Part shown: in pieces, positions 9,786 to 18,110 of the stretch
Layout: each line of letters starts with the position of its first letter
Position numbering within the stretch: position 1 is the first letter of the stretch
NCBI RefSeq assembly: GCF_900103615.1
Contig: NZ_FNGW01000001.1
Location: 615,865-679,864 of the forward strand
Direction: 5' to 3'
Length of the DNA: 64,000 bases
Source of the DNA: Romboutsia lituseburensis DSM 797
GTDB lineage: Bacteria; Bacillota; Clostridia; Peptostreptococcales; Peptostreptococcaceae
Program-made: the position numbers and the translations under genes
The notes under the pieces: model-generated
What the model saw: the letters and a program-made list of their open reading frames with translations, nothing else
Database searches by the model: none
What the model was told of the DNA's origin: nothing

Positions 9786-10013
9786 TTAAATTAATGTTTT
9801 TACCTGTATTTTTTTTGCCGTATGTTTTCTTATTGCCATATCAAATCCTCTAAATGATACTACTATCGGATCGCTTAGTGGTGCTACCTTTTTTACTTGT
9901 ATTTCTGTTCCTTCTACGCACCCTAATGCTAATAATCTTTTTTTAATTTTTTCATCAGAATTAATTACTTTTATAATAGCTTTCTGACCAATCTTTAAAT
10001 CATGTACAGTCAT
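9786..10013 (-). CDS. feoA: Ferrous iron transport protein A
   Basis: A 75-residue SH3-like FeoA domain protein: MTVHDLKIGQKAIIKVINSD ... LLALGCVEGTEIQVKKVAPLSDPIVV, the typical FeoA fold. FeoA is a small cytoplasmic protein thought to modulate FeoB. The gene is 11 nt ahead of feoB with a strong G-rich ribosome binding site, making them one transcription unit. Confidence 0.94.
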   Translation of the reverse strand: MTVHDLKIGQKAIIKVINSDEKIKKRLLALGCVEGTEIQVKKVAPLSDPIVVSFRGFDMAIRKHTAKKIQVKTLI

Positions 10014-10050
10014 TTCATTTCCCCCATTTATATTAACAGTTATTATTAAT

Positions 10051-10065
10051 TGATATTAATTATCA
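10051..10065. promoter_or_regulatory. Fur box upstream of feoA (proximal)
   Basis: TGATATTAATTATCA matches the Fur consensus palindrome closely and lies 38 nt before the feoA start. Confidence 0.75.
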
Positions 10066-10122
10066 CTACAAATATATAGTAACACTATCAATAATCATTT
10101 TCAACTACTTTTTTATTTTTAT

Positions 10123-10137
10123 TGATATTTATTTTCA
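10123..10137. promoter_or_regulatory. Second Fur-like box upstream of feoA (distal)
   Basis: TGATATTTATTTTCA is a weaker match to the Fur consensus, about 70 nt further upstream than the proximal box. Paired boxes are common at iron-repressed promoters. Confidence 0.5.
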
Positions 10138-10163
10138 TTCATTTGTATTATATTCAAGTATAA

Positions 10164-10219
10164 AAAAATAACCTTACTGGCCGATTAACTAAAAATCAAG
10201 CCGAATAAGGTTATTTTTA
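10164..10219. terminator. Terminator downstream of the HugZ-like gene
   Basis: AAAAATAACCTTA / TAAGGTTATTTTT arms, with an internal secondary pairing, give T-runs in both directions. On the minus strand it ends the HugZ-like transcript. Confidence 0.8.
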
Positions 10220-10227
10220 TAAAAATT

Positions 10228-10695
10228 TTACTTATTTGAATGTCCTGTTCCTTGAACTTGGTTTAACTTAAATTCATTATTTTCTATTTCAATATCATAA
10301 GCTTTGCCAAATCCTTTAACTAATCTTCCGTCTTTTATAGTAAGTTTAAATAAATCAAAGTCCATAGTCCTAAGTACCATCATCATTTGACTACCATGTA
10401 CTTCATCGAATAATTTGAATACTTTTTCTAAATTATCATTAATTTTTTCAGCTTCACAGTTGAAAGATACTCTTTCTCTTGCAAATATTGTTTTACATTC
10501 TTTTTCATCTTCTATTGCCATTACTGCACATTTTTTATTTTCTAGTAAATTATAGTAATGATCTGCTGCTTTACTAATGTATATATATATTTCATTATTA
10601 TCTATAACAAAAGGTGCATAACTTATTGCTGGTTCATTGTTTTTATTTAAAGAACTTATTATTATACTTTTTTGATTTTTTAATAAATTTTCCAT
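10228..10695 (-). CDS. HugZ/HutZ-like heme utilisation protein (pyridoxamine-phosphate-oxidase fold)
   Basis: A 155-residue split-barrel flavin-binding-fold protein. It starts with the standard KSIIISSLNKNNEPAISYAPF strand pair, followed by ARERVSFNCEAEKI. The C-terminal FGKAYDIE ... VQGTGHSNK resembles the tail of HugZ/HutZ, in which a histidine of a GTGH-type loop helps bind heme. HugZ proteins degrade heme to release iron, so placement next to the Feo locus makes sense. No Fur box is evident immediately upstream. A general pyridoxamine-oxidase-like protein is the alternative. Confidence 0.75.
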   Translation of the reverse strand: MENLLKNQKSIIISSLNKNNEPAISYAPFVIDNNEIYIYISKAADHYYNLLENKKCAVMAIEDEKECKTIFARERVSFNCEAEKINDNLEKVFKLFDEVHGSQMMMVLRTMDFDLFKLTIKDGRLVKGFGKAYDIEIENNEFKLNQVQGTGHSNK

Positions 10696-11019
10696 AGTTA
10701 ATCTCCTTTAGTGTCTATTTATTTTTATTTATCAACTGTATTTTAATATATACCCTCTTAGTAACTTTCTAAACTTAGTTGTGTAAGTCCACTATTTTGT
10801 TTTAATATTTTTTACTTCCTTCATATAATTAAAACTTTCTTTCTATTAAATGTTAATAAGAGTTATTTTTGCTCTGTTTTAAAAAAAGAAACTAGCTATA
10901 CTTTTACTAACTTTTTAAATATGATGAGAGTTGAAAGAAGTAAAAAACTAAATAGAGATACACCTTTAGAGTATAGAAATAATGTTTTATTTAAGTCATT
11001 TAATAATTAAATAAAATAA
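10696..11019. other. Intergenic stretch with a possible degenerate coding fragment
   Basis: No supported gene. On the plus strand an open stretch from 10921 to 11010 encodes 29 residues including KLNRDTPLEYRNNV, which looks vaguely like the C-terminus of an IS3-type transposase, but it has no ribosome binding site and no matching upstream sequence. Confidence 0.25.
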
Positions 11020-11051
11020 AAAACAAACATTTTAAATTCAAATGTTTGTTT
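11020..11051. terminator. Terminator after the XRE-DUF1232 gene
   Basis: AAACAAACATT / AATGTTTGTTT hairpin with T-runs on both strands, directly past the minus-strand stop codon at 11063. Confidence 0.85.
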
Positions 11052-11062
11052 TTTTATACGTA

Positions 11063-11701
11063 TTATTTTAATTTGCCCAATACTAATTTTATAGCAATCA
11101 TATCATCTAAAAATCCTATAGGAAATATAAAATCTGGTATTATATCTGTAGAAACTATAAAGTATAATAATGCGCTTCCGATTAATATTAAATCAGCTAT
11201 ATCGCGCTCTCTTTTTATATAAATTTCATATAAATCCTTTAACTTTTCAATAAATGCCCCTGTAAAATTGATAGATTCTATCTTCTTTAAAAAGCGGCCT
11301 TCTAACAAATCTTTACCTTCTTGTGTCTGAAGGTACTGCTCATATTTATTTAACTCTTTTTCAACATTTGCCTCTAAGCTTTCACAATCAATAAACGATG
11401 CAATTTCTAATATATCATCTAAATTATCAAAATTTGAATTAAAATCAATGTTTCTATTATGAGGTTTATATTCTAGTGCATACCCCTCTAACTCCATTAA
11501 TTCCTGTAGAGGTATTTGTAATGCAGATGAAATTTTTTGCAAATGACTAATATTTATTTTTTGCTTATTATTTAAAATTCTTGATATAGTTGATTTATCT
11601 AGACATGTAAGTTCACTTAATTGATTATTATTAATATTATTTGCTTTCATTGCCTCTCTGATTTTCGTTATAGAATAATTATTAATATTGTTTTTATCCA
11701 T
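11063..11701 (-). CDS. XRE-family regulator fused to a DUF1232 membrane domain
   Basis: A 212-residue protein. The N-terminus is a Cro/C1-type helix-turn-helix (residues 10-70; IREAMKANNINNNQLSELTC...STISRILNNKQKIN). A helical middle follows, and the C-terminus holds the DUF1232/YkvA segment YFIVSTDIIPDFIFPIGFLDD, a short amphipathic or membrane-linked motif. The combination suggests a DNA-binding protein tethered to or sensing the membrane. It is divergent from ytaF, with a small dyad in the shared region. Its targets are unknown. Confidence 0.85.
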   Translation of the reverse strand: MDKNNINNYSITKIREAMKANNINNNQLSELTCLDKSTISRILNNKQKINISHLQKISSALQIPLQELMELEGYALEYKPHNRNIDFNSNFDNLDDILEIASFIDCESLEANVEKELNKYEQYLQTQEGKDLLEGRFLKKIESINFTGAFIEKLKDLYEIYIKRERDIADLILIGSALLYFIVSTDIIPDFIFPIGFLDDMIAIKLVLGKLK

Positions 11702-11799
11702 AAAAACACTTCCTATTTTTATTCTTATTTATATAATGTATTAAATTATTTATTAAATGTTGATACTTATGGTAATTAATTTCAAATAAGTTGATGTAT

Positions 11800-11818
11800 A
11801 GTTGAAAAAATTTCAACT
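11800..11818. promoter_or_regulatory. Dyad in the divergent XRE/ytaF promoter region
   Basis: AGTTGAAAAAATTTCAACT is a perfect 8-3-8 palindrome between the divergent genes, so it is a candidate operator for the neighbouring XRE regulator. Confidence 0.4.
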
Positions 11819-11904
11819 TGTTTTTGAAAATATATCACCTTTTTTCGATTTATTTATACTATAAAATTATAAGACATTATATTTTAGATTTAGGAGGAAG
11901 CAAC

Positions 11905-12474
11905 ATGAGTTTAATAGCAGCAATTCTACTTTCCATATCAGCCAATCTAGATACTTTAACAGTAGCAATTTCCTATGGTATAAAAAAAGTAAAACTTAGT
12001 TTTTTATCTTTATCTTTAATTACATTTATTACTACAGGTGGAACATTTATTTCAATGTACTTTGGGCTTAAAATATCTGAATTTATTTCTGCTGATTCAG
12101 CAGCCTTTATAGGCGCACTTATGCTTATATTTATAGGAATTTATATGATATTTGATTATTTTAAAAATTATAAATACTACACAGATAGTAGCTATATAGA
12201 TAATAATAACAAATCTGATGACTTAACATTAAAAGAATCTATAACCCTTTCTCTAGCCCTTACTATTAACAATCTCGGTATTGGTATTGCCGCAAGTATT
12301 GCTGGAATCAGCATTTTTCTTAATACTTTATGTACATTTGTTTTTACTATTTTAAGCCTTATTTTAGGCTTATCAATTGGCAACAGCTATTTGTCTAACA
12401 TATTCGGAAAATATGGAGGGTTAGTTTCGGGTATAATTATAGTTCTTTTAGGATTGTATGAATGTTTATTTTAA
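11905..12474 (+). CDS. ytaF: Sporulation membrane protein YtaF-like (MntP/LysE-superfamily)
   Basis: A 189-residue integral membrane protein with six helices in two related halves, each with an N/D-containing motif (SISANLDTLTVAISYGIK at the start; LALTINNLGIGIAASIAG in the second half). This is the pattern of YtaF and of the MntP manganese exporter family. Translation starts at 11905 behind AGGAGGAAGCAAC; a longer frame opens upstream at 11818 but has no ribosome binding site. YtaF is described as a sporulation protein of unclear function. A cation-export role is possible by homology. Confidence 0.85.
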   Translation: MSLIAAILLSISANLDTLTVAISYGIKKVKLSFLSLSLITFITTGGTFISMYFGLKISEFISADSAAFIGALMLIFIGIYMIFDYFKNYKYYTDSSYIDNNNKSDDLTLKESITLSLALTINNLGIGIAASIAGISIFLNTLCTFVFTILSLILGLSIGNSYLSNIFGKYGGLVSGIIIVLLGLYECLF

Positions 12475-12516
12475 CAAAAAACTCCTGGAATACTACGTCA
12501 TCATAAACAAGTAAGT

Positions 12517-12577
12517 AAAATACTCCTATGCCGCACCCAACTTATAAATATAAATGTGCTCATAAGGAGTATTTTTT
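12517..12577 (+). terminator. Terminator after ytaF
   Basis: AAAATACTCCTATG / CATAAGGAGTATTTTTT arms with a 30-nt loop and a T-run on the plus strand. Confidence 0.8.
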
Positions 12578-12643
12578 ATTGTTACACTTAACCACCGTTT
12601 CTTATGCAAACATTTTTTATTGCATTACGTAAAATATTTTATA

Positions 12644-12690
12644 TTTTTCAATAAAAATATATTGAAAAACAATAAACAAATTGTTATACT
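12644..12690 (+). promoter_or_regulatory. Sigma-A promoter overlapped by a 10-bp operator-like dyad
   Basis: TTGAAA (12662-12667), a 17-nt spacer and TATACT (12685-12690) form a near-consensus promoter. A perfect inverted repeat TTTTTCAATA / TATTGAAAAA (12644-12653, 12660-12669) covers the -35 hexamer, a placement suited to repression. Confidence 0.65.
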
Positions 12691-12755
12691 CTTAATATAA
12701 ATTCAATAACTAGTTAAGAATTAAATCTAAAAAATAAAAAAAGGATGATAAAACT

Positions 12756-13097
12756 ATGAAAAAATATTTATTTACAATTACACCATTTATATTAGGAGTT
12801 ATATGCTTTATTGCATTTAGCATTATTGGGTCTGAGGTAGCTCCTGACGGTACATTAGTAGAACCGTTTGGTCTTATACCAGTTGGATTCTTATTAATTT
12901 CAATCTCACTTATTGCTTCATTGATTATGAGTACTTGGGCTTTATTTCACAACCCAACAAAGATAGATAAAATAGCATTTGGAGTATCACTAGCGATTAT
13001 ATTACTATCAGTTTCTTATTTATTTTTATCATTTTCGTATCTTCATTCTTTAGATATGAAAGAGATGTCTATGGTAAGTAAAAGCATAGTTTCTTAA
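12756..13097 (+). CDS. DUF3955-like small membrane protein
   Basis: A 113-residue protein with three hydrophobic helices. The first two-thirds, ICFIAFSIIGSEVAPDGTL followed by EPFGLIPVGFLLI, has the look of DUF3955, a family of short membrane proteins of unknown function. Good AAAGGATG ribosome binding site. It is the first gene after a strong promoter and lies 7 nt ahead of another small membrane protein, suggesting an operon. Confidence 0.7.
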   Translation: MKKYLFTITPFILGVICFIAFSIIGSEVAPDGTLVEPFGLIPVGFLLISISLIASLIMSTWALFHNPTKIDKIAFGVSLAIILLSVSYLFLSFSYLHSLDMKEMSMVSKSIVS

Positions 13098-13104
13098 TAA
13101 AAAT

Positions 13105-13401
13105 ATGATTTTATTACTACAAGTTTTTTATCTGTTTACATTTTTTATATTCTCTAATCGGTTAAATATATATTTATCTTTTGCTATATGTTCAATAATT
13201 AACATCTTGAGCTTATCATTAATTTTAGTGAATATAAAAAAGTCGCTTCGCTCCTGTTGCCAACGACTTCGTCCGTTGCTAAAAAATAACTGTAGCTATA
13301 AAGTTTTATTATTATTAATAAGTATCATAGAAATTGTATTAACAATACTTGTGTATCTTCTTCCTGAGGCTGGCTCTGCTCCTCCTATAAAGTTATTTTA
13401 G
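13105..13401 (+). CDS. Small membrane protein with a repeat element inside its reading frame
   Basis: 98 residues: two N-terminal hydrophobic helices (1-45), a basic Cys/Arg segment KKSLRSCCQRLRPLLKNN (residues 45-62), then another helix and a tail LLPEAGSAPPIKLF. The basic segment is exactly encoded by a copy of the dispersed GC-rich repeat (13240-13286), which keeps the frame open. No strong ribosome binding site is seen; the start is 7 nt after the preceding stop, so translation may be coupled. No family recognised. It could be a repeat-interrupted pseudogene rather than a working gene. Confidence 0.5.
   Translation: MILLLQVFYLFTFFIFSNRLNIYLSFAICSIINILSLSLILVNIKKSLRSCCQRLRPLLKNNCSYKVLLLLISIIEIVLTILVYLLPEAGSAPPIKLF
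13240..13286 (+). repeat. Dispersed GC-rich repeat, short form (copy 2), inside a CDS
   Basis: AAGTCGCTTCGCTCCTGTTG then CCAACGACTTCGTCCGTTGC, followed by an A-run. This short-form copy lacks the extra block of copy 1. It is the only copy lying inside an open reading frame. Confidence 0.85.
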
Positions 13402-13455
13402 ATTAATTAGGATATATAAATTAGCAATATATATCTATGTAAGGAGGTATAAAAA

Positions 13456-14055
13456 TTGTGCATAATAATTAGCTTTGTGTTTTTAGTATGTTTGTTAGGG
13501 CTAACATTAGGAATGTTAATTAGAAATAAATTTATTATTAACGTATCATCAATTATAATTGCCTCAATTCTAGTACTTTTTGTTTTTATATTTTTATCCT
13601 TGTTTCTGAGAGAAGATAAAGAGTTTAAATTTTACATTGCTAAATCAATTAATTTAAGTAAAGAAAATATAGAAGGAATATATTTAGGTGATTCAATTGA
13701 TGATTATAAGATAAAAAATAAGTATGAAAACTCACTTACTCCTGATAACGATAATTCTAAGTATAATTATTATAATTTAACAGATGGTATTGAGATAGCA
13801 ACAAATAAGGATGATAGTAAAATAATTAGATTTATTATAGATGATGAAAATATAAAAACATTTAGAGGAATACATGTTGGTGATAATAAAAATCAAATAA
13901 TTAAATCTTACGGAAAAAATTATTATAAAAGGGTCGAACAAGGTGCAGATGTTATAGGCTATGTAGACAAAGATAAACAATGGAGCTTAGAGTTTTGGTT
14001 ATTCGAAAATAATGTTATAGGTATGTTTAGACTTGATTATAAATATATGGAATAA
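13456..14055 (+). CDS. Membrane-anchored protein of unknown function
   Basis: 199 residues starting at a TTG codon 8 nt after AGGAGG (13442-13447). Two adjacent hydrophobic helices (residues 3-20 and 27-50) are followed by a hydrophilic, probably extracytoplasmic domain of about 145 residues. This contains two related stretches, IEGIYLGDSIDDYKI and FRGIHVGDNKNQIIKSYGKN, suggesting an internal duplication. No family recognised. Same orientation as the two small membrane protein genes before it and closed by a terminator, so likely one operon. Confidence 0.7.
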   Translation: MCIIISFVFLVCLLGLTLGMLIRNKFIINVSSIIIASILVLFVFIFLSLFLREDKEFKFYIAKSINLSKENIEGIYLGDSIDDYKIKNKYENSLTPDNDNSKYNYYNLTDGIEIATNKDDSKIIRFIIDDENIKTFRGIHVGDNKNQIIKSYGKNYYKRVEQGADVIGYVDKDKQWSLEFWLFENNVIGMFRLDYKYME

Positions 14056-14063
14056 AAATTTAG

Positions 14064-14095
14064 AAACTAGTGTCAAATATGACTCTAGTTTTTTT
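14064..14095 (+). terminator. Terminator of the small membrane protein operon
   Basis: AAACTAG-T-GTCA / TGAC-T-CTAGTTT stem with one mismatch, a four-base loop and a run of seven T, eight bases after the stop. Confidence 0.88.
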
Positions 14096-14301
14096 GTTAT
14101 TAGTAAATGCAAATGAAGATAAGTATAGTACTTATAATGCAATTAGAGAGTTTAAATTCATAAAAATTGCCACTCGGGTCAGAAAAACTACTATTCACTC
14201 CAAATCTATTTATATTTTTTATAACTATTGTAATCTAAATATAGAAGAAACAGCAAATCATACGTGAAAAGTTAAAATATAATTTTTATAAGGAGTGATT
14301 T

Positions 14302-15105
14302 ATGAAAAAAATAATTATTACACTTATGAGCATTTCAATTTTATTAATATTTGTTGGATGTAACTCTTTCAATAGTAAAGATAAATATAATCATACATGG
14401 GAATATGAAACTAAAGAATATAAAAATATGAATGCCAGTGACTTAATTAATTTAAGAAATAAATTAATTGATGCTGAATTAAAAGGATTACCAAAAAGTG
14501 ATTATGAGCAACAAAAAAAAGAAATTTTAGGAAATGAAAATTATCAATTAGTCGGATTTGTAAACTGCTTTTATACTAATATGCCTGAAAAAGATAATCT
14601 GATAAAACAAATCAAATTAATTAAGTACGTAGATTCTCTTGATTATGGTATTAATCCATGCGGAGAATTTATATATCAAACTAACATGAATTATCAGTTA
14701 AATGAATTTCTTACAATTAATAATTTGTGGACTAAAAAAAATAAAGAAAAGCAATGTTTTGATCCAGATATTTTACTTAATAATTTTGAAAAAATATATG
14801 AATATACCGATTTAGATAAATACATTATATTTGATTTAATTCATTCTAGCTATAGCGATTATACAGGTAAATCAATATCACTAGAAAAAGAATCTATCCT
14901 ATTGAATAAATTTAACAATATTAAGGATAAAAAATATAACAATAAACTAGCTGATATCAAATTTCACAAAAACTATTTTTTAGTGAATCTTAAATCTATA
15001 AAAGGACGATTTGAATCAAAATTAAAAGAATATAATTTAAGTAATAGTGAAAAAGAAAATATAAAATCTGATTTAGAGTTAATGAATGATCTAATTAAAA
15101 ATTAG
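14302..15105 (+). CDS. Putative lipoprotein, function unknown
   Basis: 267 residues. The N-terminus is a type II signal peptide (MKKIIITLMSISILLIFVGC) with the lipidated cysteine at position 20. The rest is Lys/Asn/Glu-rich and mostly helical, with an acidic C-terminal segment suggestive of a coiled coil. Ribosome binding site AAGGAGTG. It follows the membrane protein cluster in the same orientation, but a terminator separates them. No family recognised. Confidence 0.7.
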   Translation: MKKIIITLMSISILLIFVGCNSFNSKDKYNHTWEYETKEYKNMNASDLINLRNKLIDAELKGLPKSDYEQQKKEILGNENYQLVGFVNCFYTNMPEKDNLIKQIKLIKYVDSLDYGINPCGEFIYQTNMNYQLNEFLTINNLWTKKNKEKQCFDPDILLNNFEKIYEYTDLDKYIIFDLIHSSYSDYTGKSISLEKESILLNKFNNIKDKKYNNKLADIKFHKNYFLVNLKSIKGRFESKLKEYNLSNSEKENIKSDLELMNDLIKN

Positions 15106-15112
15106 CTACAAT

Positions 15113-15140
15113 AAAGGAGTATCAATATTGATACTCCTTT
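15113..15140. repeat. Perfect 28-bp palindrome
   Basis: AAAGGAGTATCAAT and its exact complement meet without a loop, just after the lipoprotein stop codon. Neither strand has a following T-run, so it is not a canonical terminator, though it may still protect or end the transcript. Confidence 0.6.
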
Positions 15141-15190
15141 AAATCGTGGAATTATAATGGCCATAGTTAATATATAATTTTTATAGACAT

Positions 15191-15230
15191 AAAAAAGTAG
15201 ATAAATTTGCATCTAAGCAAATCTATCTAC
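15191..15230 (-). terminator. Terminator of the P-type ATPase gene
   Basis: GTAGATAGATTTGC / GCAAATTTATCTAC stem followed by TTTTTTA on the minus strand. Confidence 0.88.
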
Positions 15231-15248
15231 CCTTATTATAATTTATTA

Positions 15249-17873
15249 TTAATTTTTCTTTATAAGTTTGCTACCTTCCATTGTTAAACTAGCAACTACT
15301 GCTAATGCAAAACATGTTCCTAAGTTTTGTAAACTAAAGTACTCTGGTATAGCAAATACTTCTCTCATAAATGGTAATAATGTTAAACTAAACATACCTA
15401 AACATATAACTACTGCACCTAAAGCATATTTATTACTTGTAAATCCAAGTTTGAATACTGTTTCACTGTTAGATCTAGCTGCAAATGTTTGTATTATTCT
15501 AGATAAAGTAAGTGTAGAGAATGCCATTGCTGTTCCTAATTCTGGTGAGTATTTGTTACCTACATATTGAGCAACTATAGTAACTATACCTATTATACTA
15601 CCTCTTACTAATACACTTCTTAAAGTACCACCTGCAAGTATACCTTCTTTAGGATCTCTTGGAGGATTTTTCATTACAGTTTTTTCAGGTTTTTCAAGTC
15701 CTAATGCTATTGCAGGAAGTGAATCTGTAACTAAGTTTATAAATAGTAATTGTAATGTTGTAAATGGATTTGCCCAATCTGCAAATACTGCAAATAGTAT
15801 AGCAATTATTCCACCTAAGTTACCTGAGAATAAATAAGTTATAGACTTTTTAATGTTGTCATAAACTGTTCTACCAACTTCTACTGCTTTTACTATTGTA
15901 GCAAAGTTATCATCAAGAAGTACCATAGCTGATGCATCTTTAGCAACTTCTGTACCACTTCCCATACCTATACCTATATCTGCTTGTTTTAATGCTGGAG
16001 CATCATTTACTCCATCTCCTGTCATAGCACATACTTTACCTTTTCTTTGCCATGCTTTTACTATTCTTATTTTATTTTCTGGTGAAACTCTTGCATAAAC
16101 TGATATATGATCTAAATCTTTATCTAACTGATCATCAGTTAATGCATCTAATTCTTGACCAGTTAAAGCTAAATCGCCATCTACCATTATTCCAATGTCT
16201 TTAGCTATAGCTGCTGCTGTTGTTTTGTGGTCTCCTGTTATCATAACTGTTTTTATACCTGATTTTTTAGCATTTTTAACAGCTTCATAAACTTCATCTC
16301 TTGGTGGGTCTATCATTGCCATAAGACCTACTAATGTTAAATCGTCTTCATCATCTAATGTTGGTGCAAATGTTTCACTTTTAACATTTTTACTTGCAAA
16401 TGCTAAAACTCTTAGTGCTTTATTTGAAAATTCTTCATTTATTTTTCTGTATTCACTTATTATGTCGTTATTTATTTCAACTAATTCTCCATCTTCAAGT
16501 GCATATTTACATCTGCTAAATATTACATCTGGAGCACCTTTTGTAAACATAAATACATCATTATCTACTTTGTTTACAGTTGACATAAGTTTTCTATCAC
16601 TATCAAATGGTAATTCTGCTAATCTATCATTATTTAATCTTATTTCTTTGTAACTTAAATCATTTTTAGTTGCGTAGTTTATAAGTGCTACTTCTGTAGG
16701 GTCACCTATTTCTACACCTTCTTTAGTTATATCTGAGTCATTACAAAGTACAGATGCTAAAGTTAACATTTCTTCTTGATAAGAATTATGTCTAGTTATT
16801 GCTGCTTCACTACCGCTTGTATTATCTACTAGGCTAGCTTCTTTAACACCATACATATAAGTCTTAACTACTGTCATTTTATTTTGTGTAAGTGTACCTG
16901 TCTTATCTGTACATATAACACTTGTAGAACCTAATGTTTCAACTGCTGGTAATTTTCTTATTATAGCTTGTTTTTTAGCCATAGTGTTTGTTCCAACTGC
17001 TAAAACTATTGTAACTATTGATGATAATGCTTCTGGTATTGCTGCAACTGCTATTGCTATTGCAAACATAAATGAATCAACTACATTGTCACCTCTAAAT
17101 ACTTGAACTGCAAATATTACAGCTGCTAATGCTACGATACCTACACCTAACTTTTTACCAAATACATCAAGCTTTTGTTGAAGTGGTGTTTCTTTATTTT
17201 CTGCGTTATCTAATAAGTTAGCTATTTTACCAACTTCAGTATTCATACCACATCCAGTTACTAAATAAGTTGCTCTACCATAAACTACCATAGAACCGCT
17301 AAATACCATATTCTTTTGATCACCTAAAGCACACTCTTCACCTATAACATTTTCATGCTTTAATACTGGTTCTGATTCTCCTGTAAGCATACCTTCTACA
17401 ACTTTTAAAGTTTGAGCTTCTATTATTCTACCATCTGCTGGTACATAATCCCCAGCTTCCAAAATTACGATATCTCCTGGAACTAATTCTCTTGATGGTA
17501 TTGTAAGTTTTGTATTATTCCTAATTACCTTTGCGTTTGGTACAGATAATTGCTTTAAACTAGCAAGTGAACCTTCTGCTTTCTTTGTTTGAACTACTCC
17601 AAGTATAGAGTTTAATATTAATACTGCAAATATTATTGATGATTCAACAACTTCACCTAAAAATACTTGAACTAATGCAGCTATTAATAAGATTATTACT
17701 AATGGATCCTTAAAACTATCTACGAACAATTTCCAAGTTGGTGTCTTTTCTTTTTCTTGTAATTCATTGTATCCGTACTTTTCTAATCTTTCACTAGCTT
17801 CTTGTTTCGATATTCCAGATAAATTACTACCTAGATTACTTATTGCTTCTTCTATGCTTTTTTTGTAAAACAT
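15249..17873 (-). CDS. P-type cation ATPase, Ca2+/Mn2+ exporting (P2 type)
   Basis: An 874-residue cation pump. It has an N-terminal cytoplasmic cation-ATPase domain, the actuator motif TGES (164-167), the phosphorylation motif DKTGTLT with Asp323, the hinge TGDGVNDAPA, and M4/M6 metal-site residues (AIPEALSS; NLVTDSLPAIALGLE), as in SERCA/PMCA-type calcium pumps. The leader carries a yybP-ykoY riboswitch and terminator, a class that senses Mn2+. This makes Mn2+ export at least as likely as Ca2+ export. The start ATG follows GGAGGTAT. Monocistronic. Confidence 0.92.
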   Translation of the reverse strand: MFYKKSIEEAISNLGSNLSGISKQEASERLEKYGYNELQEKEKTPTWKLFVDSFKDPLVIILLIAALVQVFLGEVVESSIIFAVLILNSILGVVQTKKAEGSLASLKQLSVPNAKVIRNNTKLTIPSRELVPGDIVILEAGDYVPADGRIIEAQTLKVVEGMLTGESEPVLKHENVIGEECALGDQKNMVFSGSMVVYGRATYLVTGCGMNTEVGKIANLLDNAENKETPLQQKLDVFGKKLGVGIVALAAVIFAVQVFRGDNVVDSFMFAIAIAVAAIPEALSSIVTIVLAVGTNTMAKKQAIIRKLPAVETLGSTSVICTDKTGTLTQNKMTVVKTYMYGVKEASLVDNTSGSEAAITRHNSYQEEMLTLASVLCNDSDITKEGVEIGDPTEVALINYATKNDLSYKEIRLNNDRLAELPFDSDRKLMSTVNKVDNDVFMFTKGAPDVIFSRCKYALEDGELVEINNDIISEYRKINEEFSNKALRVLAFASKNVKSETFAPTLDDEDDLTLVGLMAMIDPPRDEVYEAVKNAKKSGIKTVMITGDHKTTAAAIAKDIGIMVDGDLALTGQELDALTDDQLDKDLDHISVYARVSPENKIRIVKAWQRKGKVCAMTGDGVNDAPALKQADIGIGMGSGTEVAKDASAMVLLDDNFATIVKAVEVGRTVYDNIKKSITYLFSGNLGGIIAILFAVFADWANPFTTLQLLFINLVTDSLPAIALGLEKPEKTVMKNPPRDPKEGILAGGTLRSVLVRGSIIGIVTIVAQYVGNKYSPELGTAMAFSTLTLSRIIQTFAARSNSETVFKLGFTSNKYALGAVVICLGMFSLTLLPFMREVFAIPEYFSLQNLGTCFALAVVASLTMEGSKLIKKN

Positions 17874-17960
17874 AATATACCTCCATTTTAAATTTAATGG
17901 GAGTCGTGGTGTTTAAACGGCCGTTGTAAAACTACTATTTCCCTATGTGATTTATAAAAT

Positions 17961-18006
17961 AAAAAAGACCTCCAAAGCAAATTTTAATAGTTTGCTTCGA
18001 AGGTCT
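17961..18006 (-). terminator. Riboswitch-controlled terminator in the ATPase leader
   Basis: AAGACCTTCGAAGCAAA / TTTGCTTTGGAGGTCTT followed by TTTTTTA on the minus strand. Its 5' arm overlaps the 3' end of the yybP-ykoY aptamer (GCAAGACC), so aptamer folding and termination exclude each other. Confidence 0.85.
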
Positions 18007-18110
18007 TGCTAACAAGTTTATTGCTTGCTAATCAACCGGGATTTTAAAGTCCGAGAATGACGATTGATTATCACTAATATGTAAGTGAAAGCTACTCCCC
18101 TTCAAGGGAT
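18001..18110 (-). ncRNA. yybP-ykoY (Mn2+-sensing) riboswitch
   Basis: Read on the minus strand, the leader contains the conserved aptamer pieces in order: CCCTTGAAGGGGAGTAGC, the CGTCATTCTCGG internal loop, and TTAGCAAGACCTTCG at the 3' end, with a variable stem between. These match the yybP-ykoY class, which switches on Mn2+ exporters when Mn2+ is high. It ends about 130 nt before the ATPase start. Confidence 0.88.

Noticed and set aside
10921..11010. 29-codon fragment resembling the end of an IS3-type transposase
   Set aside because: Too short, no matching upstream part and no terminal repeats; kept only as an intergenic note.
14070..14267. 65-codon plus-strand ORF
   Set aside because: It begins inside a clear intrinsic terminator, has no ribosome binding site and no recognisable protein features.
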